Source: CAYVLA01 sp964549615 [NCBI: uncultured Thermococci archaeon] (GTDB taxonomy: Archaea; CAYQAE01; CAYVLA01). From it: a stretch of 55,502 nucleotides of DNA. The DNA is taken from the NCBI GenBank assembly GCA_964549615.1, contig CAZJVP010000052.1:1-55502 (forward strand), written 5' to 3'. The position numbers and the translations under genes were made by a program. Under the pieces are notes generated by a model that searched no databases, was not told the origin of the DNA, and worked only from the letters and a program-made list of their open reading frames with translations. Shown here piece by piece: positions 15,939-25,275 of this stretch; the stretch's first letter is position 1; every line of letters starts with the position of its first letter.

Positions 15939-17231
15939 CTAGATCAGATCCCCTAGGACCGCATCCGTCACCTCAAGCAACGAGCGTTCAAGGCCGGGTC
16001 CGAATCCGAGGCTCCTAGCTACCCCGACCTCGTATCCCCCCTCCGAGAATGCCCGGTCGGTTGGCAAGTAACCGAGGTAGTCGTTGGCCAGCTCGACAAC
16101 GACGGCCTTGATTCCCCGGGACTTGGCACGCGACTTGATCTTCAGGCCCGTCTCGACAAAAACCTCGCCCGGCAGTCCGATCAAAGCAATGTCGCCGACC
16201 CTGATTCCCTGGACCTCGGCTCTTGCGAAGCCCTCCTTCGCGTAGGCGAGAGCCCTCTTGGCAAACGAGAGCTCCAACCCTGCTTTGTAGAGCTGCTCGG
16301 GGAGGCCCCCGCTTTTCTCCAATACCGGTAGATTCCGCTCAAGCTCGGCTATGCGCCGGCAGATCTCTGCCTCGGAGACGGCTGGCTGGACGGTTATCTC
16401 GAGTTCCTCGGATGCGAAACGAAGCTCTGGCTCTCTGAGGACACGGGCTTTCGAGAGAACGCACTGGGCAGCTGAGGCTAGGCTTTGGCCCAAACTCATC
16501 GCCTCAGAGAACGTTCCCCCCGACCTGTCGTAGACGTCGCCGCCCGCTTCGAGCCTAGCTCTCAGGCTGCGTGTGAAGGGGTTTACGTCCCCGCATGCAC
16601 CGTTGGTGAAGAGACATATTCCGCCGCTTCTTCTCTCCATCGCTCGCATGGCGTACCCTGGATAGTCGGCGGAGACCAGGTAGTTGTCAGGCCCTAGGAC
16701 GACGGCGTGGCACGAGAAGTTCAGGAGATGCGTCGTGTTCCCATCCCTTGATCTCCACCTTACTGCTACGAGCTCTGGGTCTAGCGGGCCCCCTTTGGGG
16801 TCTCGCCGATTTATGGTCAGCCCCTCGGTGATGCAGGAACCGAAGGCAAACCTCGCCTCTGCCATGCTGGAAGCGGCCCGCGTCAACGTCCTGCATATCG
16901 CAGACGACATCTCCGTCATCCAGGTCCCCATCCTCCCGTAGCCGAGGTCTGGCACTGGGCCGGAGTGGGTGTGGAAAGCGCATACCATGATGTTGTTGGC
17001 TGGGTATCCAAGCCTTCCCGCGGCCTCTCGCACCGCGGTGGTCGTCTCGGGCGTCACGCCTATCAGGTCGCACGAGACAATCCCGCCCCTGGTCTTGCCG
17101 TCGTCAAGAAGGAGTACGCGCGCATTGAGATGATCGTGGATGCCCGTCGAGAAGGAGGATCGCGTCGAATACCCAGCCAGGGGCGACCCCACGGGAGGCG
17201 TGATGCGGACCTTGCTTGCGCCTACCTTCAT
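15939..17231 (-). CDS. Neutral/alkaline ceramidase-like protein 1
   Basis: 430 residues. It begins with the KVRITPPVGSPLAGY segment typical of the neutral-ceramidase superfamily. ACAFHTHSG-like VCAFHTHSGPVPD supplies the zinc histidines, FTNGACGDVNP follows in the middle, and ELANDYLGYLPTDRAFSEGGYE near the end is a family hallmark. No signal peptide is evident, unlike secreted eukaryotic ceramidases, and ceramides are not expected in archaea. The real substrate is therefore probably another amide or a sugar derivative (inference). It is divergent from a second copy of the family at 17422. Confidence 0.85.
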   Translation of the reverse strand: MKVGASKVRITPPVGSPLAGYSTRSSFSTGIHDHLNARVLLLDDGKTRGGIVSCDLIGVTPETTTAVREAAGRLGYPANNIMVCAFHTHSGPVPDLGYGRMGTWMTEMSSAICRTLTRAASSMAEARFAFGSCITEGLTINRRDPKGGPLDPELVAVRWRSRDGNTTHLLNFSCHAVVLGPDNYLVSADYPGYAMRAMERRSGGICLFTNGACGDVNPFTRSLRARLEAGGDVYDRSGGTFSEAMSLGQSLASAAQCVLSKARVLREPELRFASEELEITVQPAVSEAEICRRIAELERNLPVLEKSGGLPEQLYKAGLELSFAKRALAYAKEGFARAEVQGIRVGDIALIGLPGEVFVETGLKIKSRAKSRGIKAVVVELANDYLGYLPTDRAFSEGGYEVGVARSLGFGPGLERSLLEVTDAVLGDLI

Positions 17232-17421
17232 GGGCGGAAGAGGGAGATTCCGCTTGAAATATGCGAGCCGATCGCCTCAACGATCCCAAGACTTGCCTGG
17301 GCCACCGCTTCCTCCCGGATGATCGTTCACGTGGGACCGACATTTTTCAGCGCCGGCTGGCACCGAATCCCGCACGGTCCGCTTCCAAACTTGGCGGAGT
17401 CTTGGCGACTGGTGGGTTGAT

Positions 17422-18750
17422 TTGGACGAAGGGCTTCTGGCGGGCACGGCCCGGGTCGACATAACCCCGAAGGTGGGCTCGGAGCTCATAGGGTACTTCC
17501 AGCCCAGGGTATCGACGGGCGTCGCTGCTCCACTGTACGCGACGTCCGCGGTCATCTCTTCGGGGCGAAGAACGGTCGCCCTCGTTTCATGTGACCTGAT
17601 AGGACTGCCTCGGATCTGGGTTGATGAGGCCAAGCGCCTGGTCTACGACAGGACCGGTCTTCCACCCGACGCGGTGATGATAGCCTGCACGCACACCCAC
17701 ACAGGCCCCTGCACAACCAGCATATTCTCCTCCAATGCCGATGAGGACTACCTATCCCGCCTGCCGGGTCTGATCGAAAGGTGCGTGGCGGGTGCCCATG
17801 CAGGGATGCAGCCCGCAACCCTCAGGACGGCAAGGGATAGTGAGGCTTCCCTGGTCTTCAACAGGCGCTTCAGGATGAAGGACGGATCGGTCAGGACCAA
17901 CCCCGGGGTGCGAAACCCGGAGGTCGTCGAGCCGGCCGGCCCCGTCGACCCCGAGATCCTGGCCATCATCATCCGAGATTCCAGGGACAAGATCATGGGC
18001 TGCATCTTCAACTATTCAAACCACGTCGATGTCATAGGCGGAACGATGATCAGTCCCGACTATCCGGGGATGCTCGCTGAGCTTTTCAGAAAGCGCTTCG
18101 GCCCCTCCTCCAACCTCATCTACCTCAACGGCGCTTGCGGCGACGTCAACCACATCAACATCCGCGGCGCGCGGACCCAAGGGGGACCCTCCCAGGCAAG
18201 AATGATGGCGAGCATGCTCTTCAGGGATCTCCTCGATATGGTCAGGAAGAACGGGCCCTGGTCTCAGCCCGACGTGGGGGGACTTTCCAAGAGGGTCAAG
18301 CTCCCGGTCCGCAGGGTTCGCTCGGCCGATCTTGATCGCGCGATGACCATCCTTCAAGGGGAGAGTGGTTGGGGGACGGATGTCGTTTTCGCCCGCGAGA
18401 TCGTGCATCTGTCGCATGACCGCCGACGTTCCATCGATACTGTCGTCCAAGCGATCAACATCGGGGAAACCGTGTTCGTCGGCATCCCGGGCGAACCATT
18501 CGTCGAGATTGGACTAAGGCTGAAGGTCGGATCCCCATTCGAATATACAGCGATAGCGGAGCTTGCCAACGACTACGTAGGGTATCTGCCGACCGACAGG
18601 GCGTTTCAGGAGGGCGGCTATGAAACAACGCTGGCCCGCTCTAGCCGGGTTGGTCCAGGAACCGAGGCCATCTTGCTAGAGGCCGCTCAGGATCTCGCAC
18701 GCAAGCTTCGCAGCAAGAGACAAGCGCGGGGAATGCAGCGTGGCGGCTGA
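17422..18750 (+). CDS. Neutral/alkaline ceramidase-like protein 2
   Basis: 442 residues, TTG start with GGTGG just upstream. Same family as the divergent neighbour: TARVDITPKVGSELIGYF at the start, IACTHTHTGPCT with the metal-binding histidines, YLNGACGDVNH, and ELANDYVGYLPTDRAFQEGGYE near the end. The two copies are clearly diverged, so this is not a recent duplication. No signal peptide. Its last 11 bases overlap the start of the ligase-polymerase gene, suggesting cotranscription, though the functions seem unrelated. The 190-bp interval between the two divergent copies should hold both promoters. Confidence 0.85.
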   Translation: MDEGLLAGTARVDITPKVGSELIGYFQPRVSTGVAAPLYATSAVISSGRRTVALVSCDLIGLPRIWVDEAKRLVYDRTGLPPDAVMIACTHTHTGPCTTSIFSSNADEDYLSRLPGLIERCVAGAHAGMQPATLRTARDSEASLVFNRRFRMKDGSVRTNPGVRNPEVVEPAGPVDPEILAIIIRDSRDKIMGCIFNYSNHVDVIGGTMISPDYPGMLAELFRKRFGPSSNLIYLNGACGDVNHINIRGARTQGGPSQARMMASMLFRDLLDMVRKNGPWSQPDVGGLSKRVKLPVRRVRSADLDRAMTILQGESGWGTDVVFAREIVHLSHDRRRSIDTVVQAINIGETVFVGIPGEPFVEIGLRLKVGSPFEYTAIAELANDYVGYLPTDRAFQEGGYETTLARSSRVGPGTEAILLEAAQDLARKLRSKRQARGMQRGG

Positions 18751-20614
18751 AGATTGGCCCCTTTGGCCAACGAAGCCGATGTTGGCGCGGACTGCAGCCC
18801 GGGCATTCTCGAACCCCGAATGGCTTTTCGAGATCAAGTGGGACGGCGTCAGATGCCTCTTGCACCTTTACTCGGGGAAGATCAGGCTCCAATCCAGGAG
18901 TCTTAGGGACATCACCTGGACTTACCCCGAGTTCACGGATCTTTCCCGCGCGATCAGTGCACGTCTGGCCGTGATCGACGGAGAGATCGTCGCCCTTGAT
19001 GCACGCGGCAAGCCGTCCTTCAGGCTTTTGCAGGGCAGGATCAACCTTACCTCGGAATCCGAGATCAAGAGATTTGCGGCGAGAACCCCGGCAACGATCT
19101 ACGCGTTCGACCTCCTGTACTTGGATGGCCGGATCCTGATGAATGAGAGACTTGACGAAAGGAAGCGCCTTCTGCGGAAGATCCTGGTGGATTCGCCTCG
19201 GCTCAAGTACTCCGACCATATCGAGGCTGACGGAGAGGCCTGCTTTTCGGCTGCCAAGGCCATGGGGATCGAGGGCATCATGGCGAAAAGGAAAGACAGC
19301 CGATACGAACCCGGAGAAAGATCCGGCAACTGGCTGAAGATACGCATCGAGACGAGGGACGACTTCGTCATAGGCGGTTGGACCCCGGGGAAGAGGGGCA
19401 GAAGCCGGTTCTTCGGTGCCTTGCTGCTGGGCCAATACCAAGCCGGCAAGCTCCGCTATGTGGGAAAAGTTGGGACAGGTTTTGACGGGAGGCAGTTGGC
19501 CGAGATCCGCAAGAGCTTGGACGACCTGTCGACGGACGCTCGGCCCTTCGCCGACGACCCCAAGCAACCGGATGCCCGTTGGGCTGTGCCGCGCATGGTA
19601 TGCGAGGTGAGGTTCTCGGGAAGGTCGGACGGCGCCATCAGATTCCCAGTCTTCTTGGGCCTCCGCCCGGACAAGGAGGCAAGAGACGTCCTGCTACCGG
19701 TCGAGCCATCGGTCGAGCCCCCGGAGCGGGTCTCAACGAGGGGACGGGTATCGGTATCCAACCCGGACAAGGTTTTCTGGCCGGCGGCGGGCCACACGAA
19801 GGCCGACCTCTTCGACTACTATATGAAGGTGGCCGACGCAATCCTTCCCCATCTCAGGGATAGGCCCCTGACGTTGTACAGGCAGCCCGATGGCATCGCC
19901 GGCGAGAGCTTCTTCCAGAGAAACCGCCCTGCCTCGGCGCCGGAATGGATAGTATCCAAGCAGATCGAGGGCGACCAGCACGCCGGCGTCGATTCGATAC
20001 TCTGCCAAGATGCCGAGACCCTGGCGTGGCTGGCAAACATGGGCTGCATAGAGCTGCACCCCTGGCTGTCCAGATGGAATCAGCCGGACAGGCCCGACTT
20101 CGTGGTGTTCGACATCGACCCGGTTGCCCCGGCCGGGTACCGCGATGCTTGCAGGGTTGCTCTCCTGTTGAGGGACACCCTGTCGGATGTCGGATTCCGC
20201 ACATACGTGAAGACCTCCGGCAAGCGCGGCCTCCATGTCTACCTTCCGATAAAGAATGAGCTGACTTACGAACAGACCCGATCCTTCGCGGCCCGGGTGG
20301 GCGAACACCTTGCATCCGATCTTGGAGACCGCTTCACGATGAGCCGAAGACCGAATGACAAGGAGGGAAAGGTATTCTTGGACCCAGCGCAGAATGGCTG
20401 GGGCAGGACGCTTGCATCGGCCTACAGCCTCCGTTCAACGCCGGGCGCCACCGTCTCAACCCCGATAACATGGGACGAGTGCGAGTCCTGTGTCGACCCT
20501 GGCAACTTCAACATAAGGTCTGTACCGGAGCGCCTGGAAAAGATCGGGGATCCTTGGGAGCGCATGGCCAGGGATGCGCAACCCGTCCGCCGAATTCTCG
20601 GGCTGGAAGAGTAG
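18740..20614 (+). CDS. ligD: LigD-like ATP-dependent DNA ligase fused to a primase/polymerase domain
   Basis: 624 residues, GTG start overlapping the previous gene. Residues ~1-320 are an ATP-dependent DNA ligase: nucleotidyl lysine K33 in EIKWDGVR, then EGIMAKR and WLKIRIE as later motifs, followed by an OB-fold segment. Residues ~335-624 are the LigD polymerase domain: VSNPDKVFWP at its start, VFDIDP with the catalytic aspartates, SGKRGLHVYLPI, and a C-terminal WDEC segment. There is no phosphoesterase domain. The order ligase-polymerase matches Bacillus-type LigD. In bacteria LigD works with Ku in end joining; no Ku gene is in the window. LigD is uncommon in archaea and may have been acquired laterally. 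Confidence 0.93.
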   Translation: MAAEDWPLWPTKPMLARTAARAFSNPEWLFEIKWDGVRCLLHLYSGKIRLQSRSLRDITWTYPEFTDLSRAISARLAVIDGEIVALDARGKPSFRLLQGRINLTSESEIKRFAARTPATIYAFDLLYLDGRILMNERLDERKRLLRKILVDSPRLKYSDHIEADGEACFSAAKAMGIEGIMAKRKDSRYEPGERSGNWLKIRIETRDDFVIGGWTPGKRGRSRFFGALLLGQYQAGKLRYVGKVGTGFDGRQLAEIRKSLDDLSTDARPFADDPKQPDARWAVPRMVCEVRFSGRSDGAIRFPVFLGLRPDKEARDVLLPVEPSVEPPERVSTRGRVSVSNPDKVFWPAAGHTKADLFDYYMKVADAILPHLRDRPLTLYRQPDGIAGESFFQRNRPASAPEWIVSKQIEGDQHAGVDSILCQDAETLAWLANMGCIELHPWLSRWNQPDRPDFVVFDIDPVAPAGYRDACRVALLLRDTLSDVGFRTYVKTSGKRGLHVYLPIKNELTYEQTRSFAARVGEHLASDLGDRFTMSRRPNDKEGKVFLDPAQNGWGRTLASAYSLRSTPGATVSTPITWDECESCVDPGNFNIRSVPERLEKIGDPWERMARDAQPVRRILGLEE

Positions 20615-20748
20615 CCGACTCGCTTCGCGATCTCGCTCGAGCATGAGGACGCCCCGGCCAAGTTCCAAGGCGATCGATAGCCGCTCCCGACGGCAAACAT
20701 TTCTCAACCCTCGCTAGAGGGCTGCGCGGAAGTTCGCTTGTCGGGAGG

Positions 20749-21429
20749 GTGCGCTTGAAGACCGGCCTTGAGGATATCGTCGGCCTCGTGTTCGACTTGG
20801 ATGGGACCCTTGTGGAATCGTATGCGGCCCACATCAAGTCTTGGATTGCCGCCGTTGCCTCCTTTGGCGTAAGTGCCGAGGAGAAGGATATCCGGCCGCA
20901 TTTGGGCAGATCAAGCGAAGACATAGCACGTGCCCTGCTTGGCGAGCGTTCGCAGGATGTGCAGAAGGCCTTCCGCCTGAAGGACGAGATCTATCTGAAG
21001 ATCCTTTCAACCGAGTTGAAACCGGTCAGTGGGGCCGTGGACACCTTGGCGTCCCTCAAAGCCAGGGGCTACCGCATATCGATCGCTTCCTCGAATCCCG
21101 CGGTCGTCATCACGAGAAGCCTTGAGGCCGTGGGGCTGAACCGACTGGTGGATTCCATCGCGAGCCAAGATGAGGTAACGAGGGGCAAGCCCCAGCCGGA
21201 TCTCCTGCTTCTCTCGGCCAAGAAGCTCGGCTTGGATCCAGGGAAGTGCCTTGCCGTGGGCGACACCGCCTACGACGTCTTGGCCGGAAGGGCCGCGGGC
21301 ATGAAGACCGTTGCATTCTCGGGCGGCGTCCAGGGCATATCCGAGCTGCGCAAGGCAGCGCCGGACCACTTGATACGAGATCTCCGCGAACTGCTCGTCC
21401 TTCTTCCCAGCATGGTCAGGAAAACCTAG
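20749..21429 (+). CDS. HAD-superfamily phosphatase (phosphoglycolate-phosphatase-like)
   Basis: 226 residues from GTG 20749. A TTG at 20755 is the more plausible initiator by spacing from GGGAGG at 20743-20748, and changes only two residues. HAD motif I VFDLDGTLVES, motif II ISIASSN, motif III lysine in RGKPQPDL, motif IV AVGDTAYDVLAG. A helical C1 cap lies between motifs I and II, as in beta-phosphoglucomutase and phosphoglycolate phosphatases. Substrate not determined. It abuts the Nudix gene on the other strand (4-bp overlap of stops). Confidence 0.85.
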   Translation: MRLKTGLEDIVGLVFDLDGTLVESYAAHIKSWIAAVASFGVSAEEKDIRPHLGRSSEDIARALLGERSQDVQKAFRLKDEIYLKILSTELKPVSGAVDTLASLKARGYRISIASSNPAVVITRSLEAVGLNRLVDSIASQDEVTRGKPQPDLLLLSAKKLGLDPGKCLAVGDTAYDVLAGRAAGMKTVAFSGGVQGISELRKAAPDHLIRDLRELLVLLPSMVRKT

Positions 21430-22007
21430 ATCCGGTGAAAGAAAACATCCTCCGGGTCCCGGTTTCCCAGTTCCTCCAGGAGAGCCCGCCAGAGTTCCCG
21501 GGCAACCGGCACGAACTCCTCCTTCTCCAACATCCTCTCGAGCCTGGGTCTTCCCACAAATCGCGTCTTCGCCGGATCGACCTCGTCGCTGGGCCTGATC
21601 TTGCCCCCCACCCTCGCCACGAAGCAGTGGGAAGTCTCGTAAGCATCCGGCGAGTAGACGGGCCTGCCGAAAGGTCGTATGAGAGGTCCGTTCCTGTTGG
21701 CCACGGTCACGCCGACCTCCTCCTCCAACTCGCGGGCCGCGTCCTCGAGTAGTGCCCGTTGAAGATCGAAGAGCAGCCCCAGACGGAACGACACATGCCC
21801 TGAGGCGGAGTCCGTGTAGGCCCCCGGGTAGGATTCCCTGGTTGGCGACCTTCGTTGGACTAGGAACCTTCCGCGCGCGTCCATCGCAAGCACTCGGACC
21901 ACGAGGTGGTGTACGCGGTCCTTGTGCGCGCGATCCCTAGACAAAGGGAAGATCGTTCCCTTCGCGCCGATGCAAGCCAAGACTTCCTCCCGGCCGTGGG
22001 TCTCCAA
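21426..22007 (-). CDS. Nudix protein resembling isopentenyl-diphosphate isomerase (type 1-like)
   Basis: 193 residues. VRVLAMDARGRFLVQRRS and YPGAYTDSASGHV fit the start of IPP-isomerase-like Nudix domains, and AARELEEEVGV is the second half of the Nudix box. About ten extra residues separate GHVS from ARELEEE, so the box is interrupted compared with the GX5EX7REUXEEXGU consensus. The product could be a nucleoside-diphosphate-linked hydrolase or an isomerase-like enzyme of isoprenoid metabolism; archaeal type 2 isomerase is unrelated. Convergent with the HAD gene. Confidence 0.75.
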   Translation of the reverse strand: METHGREEVLACIGAKGTIFPLSRDRAHKDRVHHLVVRVLAMDARGRFLVQRRSPTRESYPGAYTDSASGHVSFRLGLLFDLQRALLEDAARELEEEVGVTVANRNGPLIRPFGRPVYSPDAYETSHCFVARVGGKIRPSDEVDPAKTRFVGRPRLERMLEKEEFVPVARELWRALLEELGNRDPEDVFFHRI

Positions 22008-22026
22008 CGCACACGCCCTGTAGCCG

Positions 22027-22848
22027 CTAGAGGCTGAGGATCTTGGCCAACGCGGATCCAGTGTCGTAGATCATCTTCGTGGGGAAGAATTTGTAGGCTC
22101 CCAGCTCCGCAACGATGAAACCGTCGTAGCGCACTTCCCTGAATGCCTTCATGACCTCAGGCCAGTTTACGTCCCCCTGAAGGAGGTAGGTGAAACCGGT
22201 TATGTTGCCTATCTTGGTGGAAAAGTCCTTCACGTGGACGCACGAGATGTATTCCCCGAGTACCCGTATCCAGTCCTGGGGGTACGCGAAGAGGAGGACG
22301 TTTCCGACGTCGAAGTAGGCTTTGACATGTTCGCTTCCGATCTCCTCCAAGTACCTCCTGAACTCCAGAGGGCTTAGGAGAAACTTGTTCCAGACGTTCT
22401 CGACCCCGATGTTTACGCCGAGGTCCTCGGCCTTCGGAGCCAACTGCTTGATTGCCTTCTGGGACCTCTCGTAGGCCTGGGCGTATCCGACCTCCTCGGT
22501 GACGACCGCGGGAACGACGAGCACCGTCTTCGCCCCAAGCACCGACGCAGCCTCAAGGCTCTTCTCCACAGCCATCATGCCCTTCTTCAGCGTCGCCGCG
22601 TCCGGCGATGAGAGGGGGTACCTCCAGCCCAGGCCGCTGGCGAGGCTCGGTGCTTCCAGTCCGAAGCTCTCTATCTTCTCCCGGTAGGATCTAATCGTGG
22701 CTTTGGCCGTGTTGAGCGTCAAGAGGCCTTCCTCAGATATCGCCAGCTCTATGCCTTCGAATCCTGCGTCTTTGGTCAGACGGAGCATCTCGTCCAATCC
22801 CGTGCCGCTGGGAAAGCCCCACGCATTCATCGCCTTCTTCATGGGCAT
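22027..22848 (-). CDS. Sugar-phosphate isomerase/epimerase-like TIM barrel
   Basis: 273 residues from ATG 22848, with CGAGG close upstream; the ATG two codons later (22842) has better spacing. The xylose-isomerase-like barrel is visible in FEGIELAI, TVLVVPAV, NIGVENVWNKF, VKAYFDVGNVL, SCVHVKDF and YDGFIVAELG. The Glu, Asp, His and Glu in those strands are the usual metal ligands of the AP endonuclease 2-like family. Function is likely isomerisation or epimerisation of a sugar or keto-acid. It would fit with the dehydrogenase at 14462 as part of a carbohydrate module, but they are not cotranscribed. Confidence 0.82.
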   Translation of the reverse strand: MPMKKAMNAWGFPSGTGLDEMLRLTKDAGFEGIELAISEEGLLTLNTAKATIRSYREKIESFGLEAPSLASGLGWRYPLSSPDAATLKKGMMAVEKSLEAASVLGAKTVLVVPAVVTEEVGYAQAYERSQKAIKQLAPKAEDLGVNIGVENVWNKFLLSPLEFRRYLEEIGSEHVKAYFDVGNVLLFAYPQDWIRVLGEYISCVHVKDFSTKIGNITGFTYLLQGDVNWPEVMKAFREVRYDGFIVAELGAYKFFPTKMIYDTGSALAKILSL

Positions 22849-22975
22849 GCCCTCGGGATTGGAGCATAGGTCTGGTTTGAAATGTTTTGCCCAAGGCAGG
22901 GCAGCGCAGGGGTCGGTTGGACGCGGGGAGGATATGAGCCACCATGTCACGGCTTGCAGGCGAGGCCGCGGATCG

Positions 22976-24448
22976 CTAAGGGTTCTTCATCCGCTCCATC
23001 TTCTCGGCTATGAGGCGGTTCGTCAGGATCGGGTCGGCCCTCCCCCCGCTCTTCTTCATGACCTGGCCGACGAGGTGGTTCCTTATCTTGGGGTCAGAAA
23101 AGGCCTGCTGGACGACTGAGGGAAACTCGGCGAAGACCTCATCCACGATCTCCTTCAGGACCGCGATGTCCGTGATCCTCGTGAGCTTTGCCGCCTCGAC
23201 GATGTCGCGCGGTTCCCTGCCGGTCTCGAGCATCTCCCTCATGACCGTCTTCGCTATCTTCCCGCTGATCGTCTTATCGTCTATGAGCCTTAGCATATCG
23301 ACGATATGGCGGGGGGTGATCTTGAGCTCATCGATCTCAAGGCCCCTCTTGTTCAAGAAGCCCAACAGCTCGGTCATGAGCCAGTTCGACACCTTCTTCG
23401 GCTCGTTGTAAAGTCTCACGCATTCTTCGAAGAAGTCGGCAAGCCGCTTGCTGGCCGTCAGGACGCCGGCGTCGTACTCAGGTAGACCGTACTGGGAAAC
23501 GAATCGTTCCGCCCTGGAGTCTGGCAGCTCCGGCATCATCCGTCTGACTGATTCGACCATCTCGCTGGTGATCCGGATGGGCATCAGGTCGGGGTCTCTG
23601 AAGTAGCGGTAGTCCTCGACGGTCTCCTTGGACCTCAATGAGACGGTGATCTTTCTAAGTTCGTCGTAGTGCCGGGTCTCTCTGCCAACGACGACGCCCC
23701 TCTTGCGGAGGCTCTTCTGCCTCGTGACCTCGAAGCCGAGTGCCCTTTGGACTGCCTTGAAGCTCGTGATGTTCTTGATCTCAACCACCTTGCCGCCCCC
23801 GACGGAGATGTTGGCGTCGAACCTCATGGATCCCTCGAGGCTTCCGTCAGTAACGCCCAGATGTTCTACGATGCTTCTCAGCTTCTGCGCGAACAGCCTT
23901 GCTTCCTTCGGTGAGGATATGTCGGGGGCCGTGACTATCTCGCAGAGCGCGATCCCGCTTCTGTTGTAGTCGACCAGGGTCTCAGGGGAAGTTGTGATCG
24001 AGCCCTTGAAGACGTTCCTTCCCGGATCCTCTTCAAGCTGGATCCTCCAGATCCTGATCTTCTTTCTCTGTCCGTCGGCCTTCAGCGTCAGGTAGCCGCC
24101 CCTAGCAAGCGTCCTGGAGCCGTCGGGGGCCTCGTACATCGAGATCTGGTAGTTCTTCGGGAGGTCGACGTACGTGTAGTTCTTCCTGTAGAAGGAGCAT
24201 GTCTCCGGGATTTCGCAGTTCAGCGCGTTCGCAATCATCAGCCCGAGCTCAAAGGCCCTCCGGTTTGGCACGGGAAGCGTTCCCGGAAGCCCAAGGCATA
24301 CCGGGCAGACGCTCGTATTAGGCTCAAGTCCCCTGTAGTCGGCTGAGCAGCCGCAGAAAAGCTTGGTTTTAAGTTTGGTAAGCTGGACGTGGCACTCGAG
24401 CCCGATCTTGACGTAGTCTTGGTCTTCCCCCGAAGCGATATTCTCCAT
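22976..24448 (-). CDS. gatB: Asp/Glu-tRNA amidotransferase subunit B
   Basis: 490 residues, the normal length. YVKIGLECHVQL at the N-terminus, the zinc-type motif CGCSADYRG...CPVCLGLPG, RKNYTYVDLPKNYQ in the kinase domain, DYNRSGIALCEIV, and the C-terminal GatB/YqeY helical tail. GatB phosphorylates misacylated Asp-tRNA(Asn) or Glu-tRNA(Gln), then ammonia delivered by GatA gives the amide. Archaea use GatCAB for Asn and GatDE for Gln, so this is probably the Asn system. gatA and gatC are not adjacent. Confidence 0.95.
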   Translation of the reverse strand: MENIASGEDQDYVKIGLECHVQLTKLKTKLFCGCSADYRGLEPNTSVCPVCLGLPGTLPVPNRRAFELGLMIANALNCEIPETCSFYRKNYTYVDLPKNYQISMYEAPDGSRTLARGGYLTLKADGQRKKIRIWRIQLEEDPGRNVFKGSITTSPETLVDYNRSGIALCEIVTAPDISSPKEARLFAQKLRSIVEHLGVTDGSLEGSMRFDANISVGGGKVVEIKNITSFKAVQRALGFEVTRQKSLRKRGVVVGRETRHYDELRKITVSLRSKETVEDYRYFRDPDLMPIRITSEMVESVRRMMPELPDSRAERFVSQYGLPEYDAGVLTASKRLADFFEECVRLYNEPKKVSNWLMTELLGFLNKRGLEIDELKITPRHIVDMLRLIDDKTISGKIAKTVMREMLETGREPRDIVEAAKLTRITDIAVLKEIVDEVFAEFPSVVQQAFSDPKIRNHLVGQVMKKSGGRADPILTNRLIAEKMERMKNP

Positions 24449-24478
24449 TCGCCACTCGTTCGAACCGGTTCAAAATAA

Positions 24479-24490
24479 CCTTTATATGTG
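24479..24490. promoter_or_regulatory. Shared TATA-like element between gatB and the DUF92 gene
   Basis: CCTTTATATGTG reads as a TATA box in both directions (ACATATAAAGG on the minus strand). It is about 27-36 bp before the GTG of the DUF92 gene at 24517 and about 35-40 bp before the ATG of gatB at 24448. The 68-bp divergent spacer has no other candidate, so both genes probably share this core. Confidence 0.6.
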
Positions 24491-24516
24491 TCTCCAGGGA
24501 AACGACGCGCCAAACA

Positions 24517-25275
24517 GTGGTGTGCTTGGCCTCGGGGGTTCTACTAGGGGATATTGGGGCGAAGGTACTCCTGGGGGTCGCGATGTGCACGGCCCTAGCG
24601 TACGGCGGCTACAAGAAGAAGGCGCTGGATGCGAGCGGCGCGGCGCTTTCATGGATTTTCGGCTTTCTCATAATTCTCCTTTGCGACGTATCATGGTTCC
24701 TGCTGATCCTCATTTTCTTCGTGTCCGGGGCTGCTGCAACGAGGTACAAGTACAAGGCGAAGGAGAAGCTGGGCGCAGCCGAGCAGAGGTTGGGGATGCG
24801 CTCGTGGGAGAACGTTCTGGCAAACGGCATGTCGCCGCTGCTCTTCGTGGTCTCCGAGTTCCTACAACCGGGGGCCATCTTCCTTGCCGGTTACCTTGGA
24901 GCTGTCTCAACGGCAATGGCGGACACGCTGTCCAGTGAGATAGGGCTGACCAGTAAGAGCCACCCCTGGCTGATCACCACCTTCAAGAGGGTGAAGCCCG
25001 GGACGCACGGGGCCATATCGGTAAAGGGAACTCTCGCCAGCCTAGTTGGTTGCGTGGCGCTCGGTTTCGTTGCCTGGGTGCTAGGAATGGAGACCGACTG
25101 GAGCTTTCCCGTGGTGATGCTGACCTGCGTGGTGGGCGGGATGGTGGGATGCACCCTCGACAGCATCCTTGGGGCGGTCTTCGAGTTGAAGGGGAGGATG
25201 TCGAACTCTCAGGTCAACCTCGCCTCCACCATCGGTGGCGGCATCGCGGCAATGGCCGCCTTCCTCGTCCTCTAG
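24517..25275 (+). CDS. DUF92/TMEM19-family membrane protein
   Basis: 252 residues, about six hydrophobic segments. Characteristic of DUF92: YGGYKKKALDASGAALSWIFG near the start, ATRYKYKAKEKLG, LANGMSPLLF, GAVSTAMADTLSSEIG, VKPGTHGAISVKGT and GCTLDSILGA. Eukaryotic relatives include TMEM19 and the plastid VTE6 phytyl-phosphate kinase. A role in prenyl-phosphate phosphorylation in archaea is possible but not shown. Its stop overlaps the end of trm5 by 4 bp on the opposite strand. Probably leaderless. Confidence 0.88.
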   Translation: MVCLASGVLLGDIGAKVLLGVAMCTALAYGGYKKKALDASGAALSWIFGFLIILLCDVSWFLLILIFFVSGAAATRYKYKAKEKLGAAEQRLGMRSWENVLANGMSPLLFVVSEFLQPGAIFLAGYLGAVSTAMADTLSSEIGLTSKSHPWLITTFKRVKPGTHGAISVKGTLASLVGCVALGFVAWVLGMETDWSFPVVMLTCVVGGMVGCTLDSILGAVFELKGRMSNSQVNLASTIGGGIAAMAAFLVL

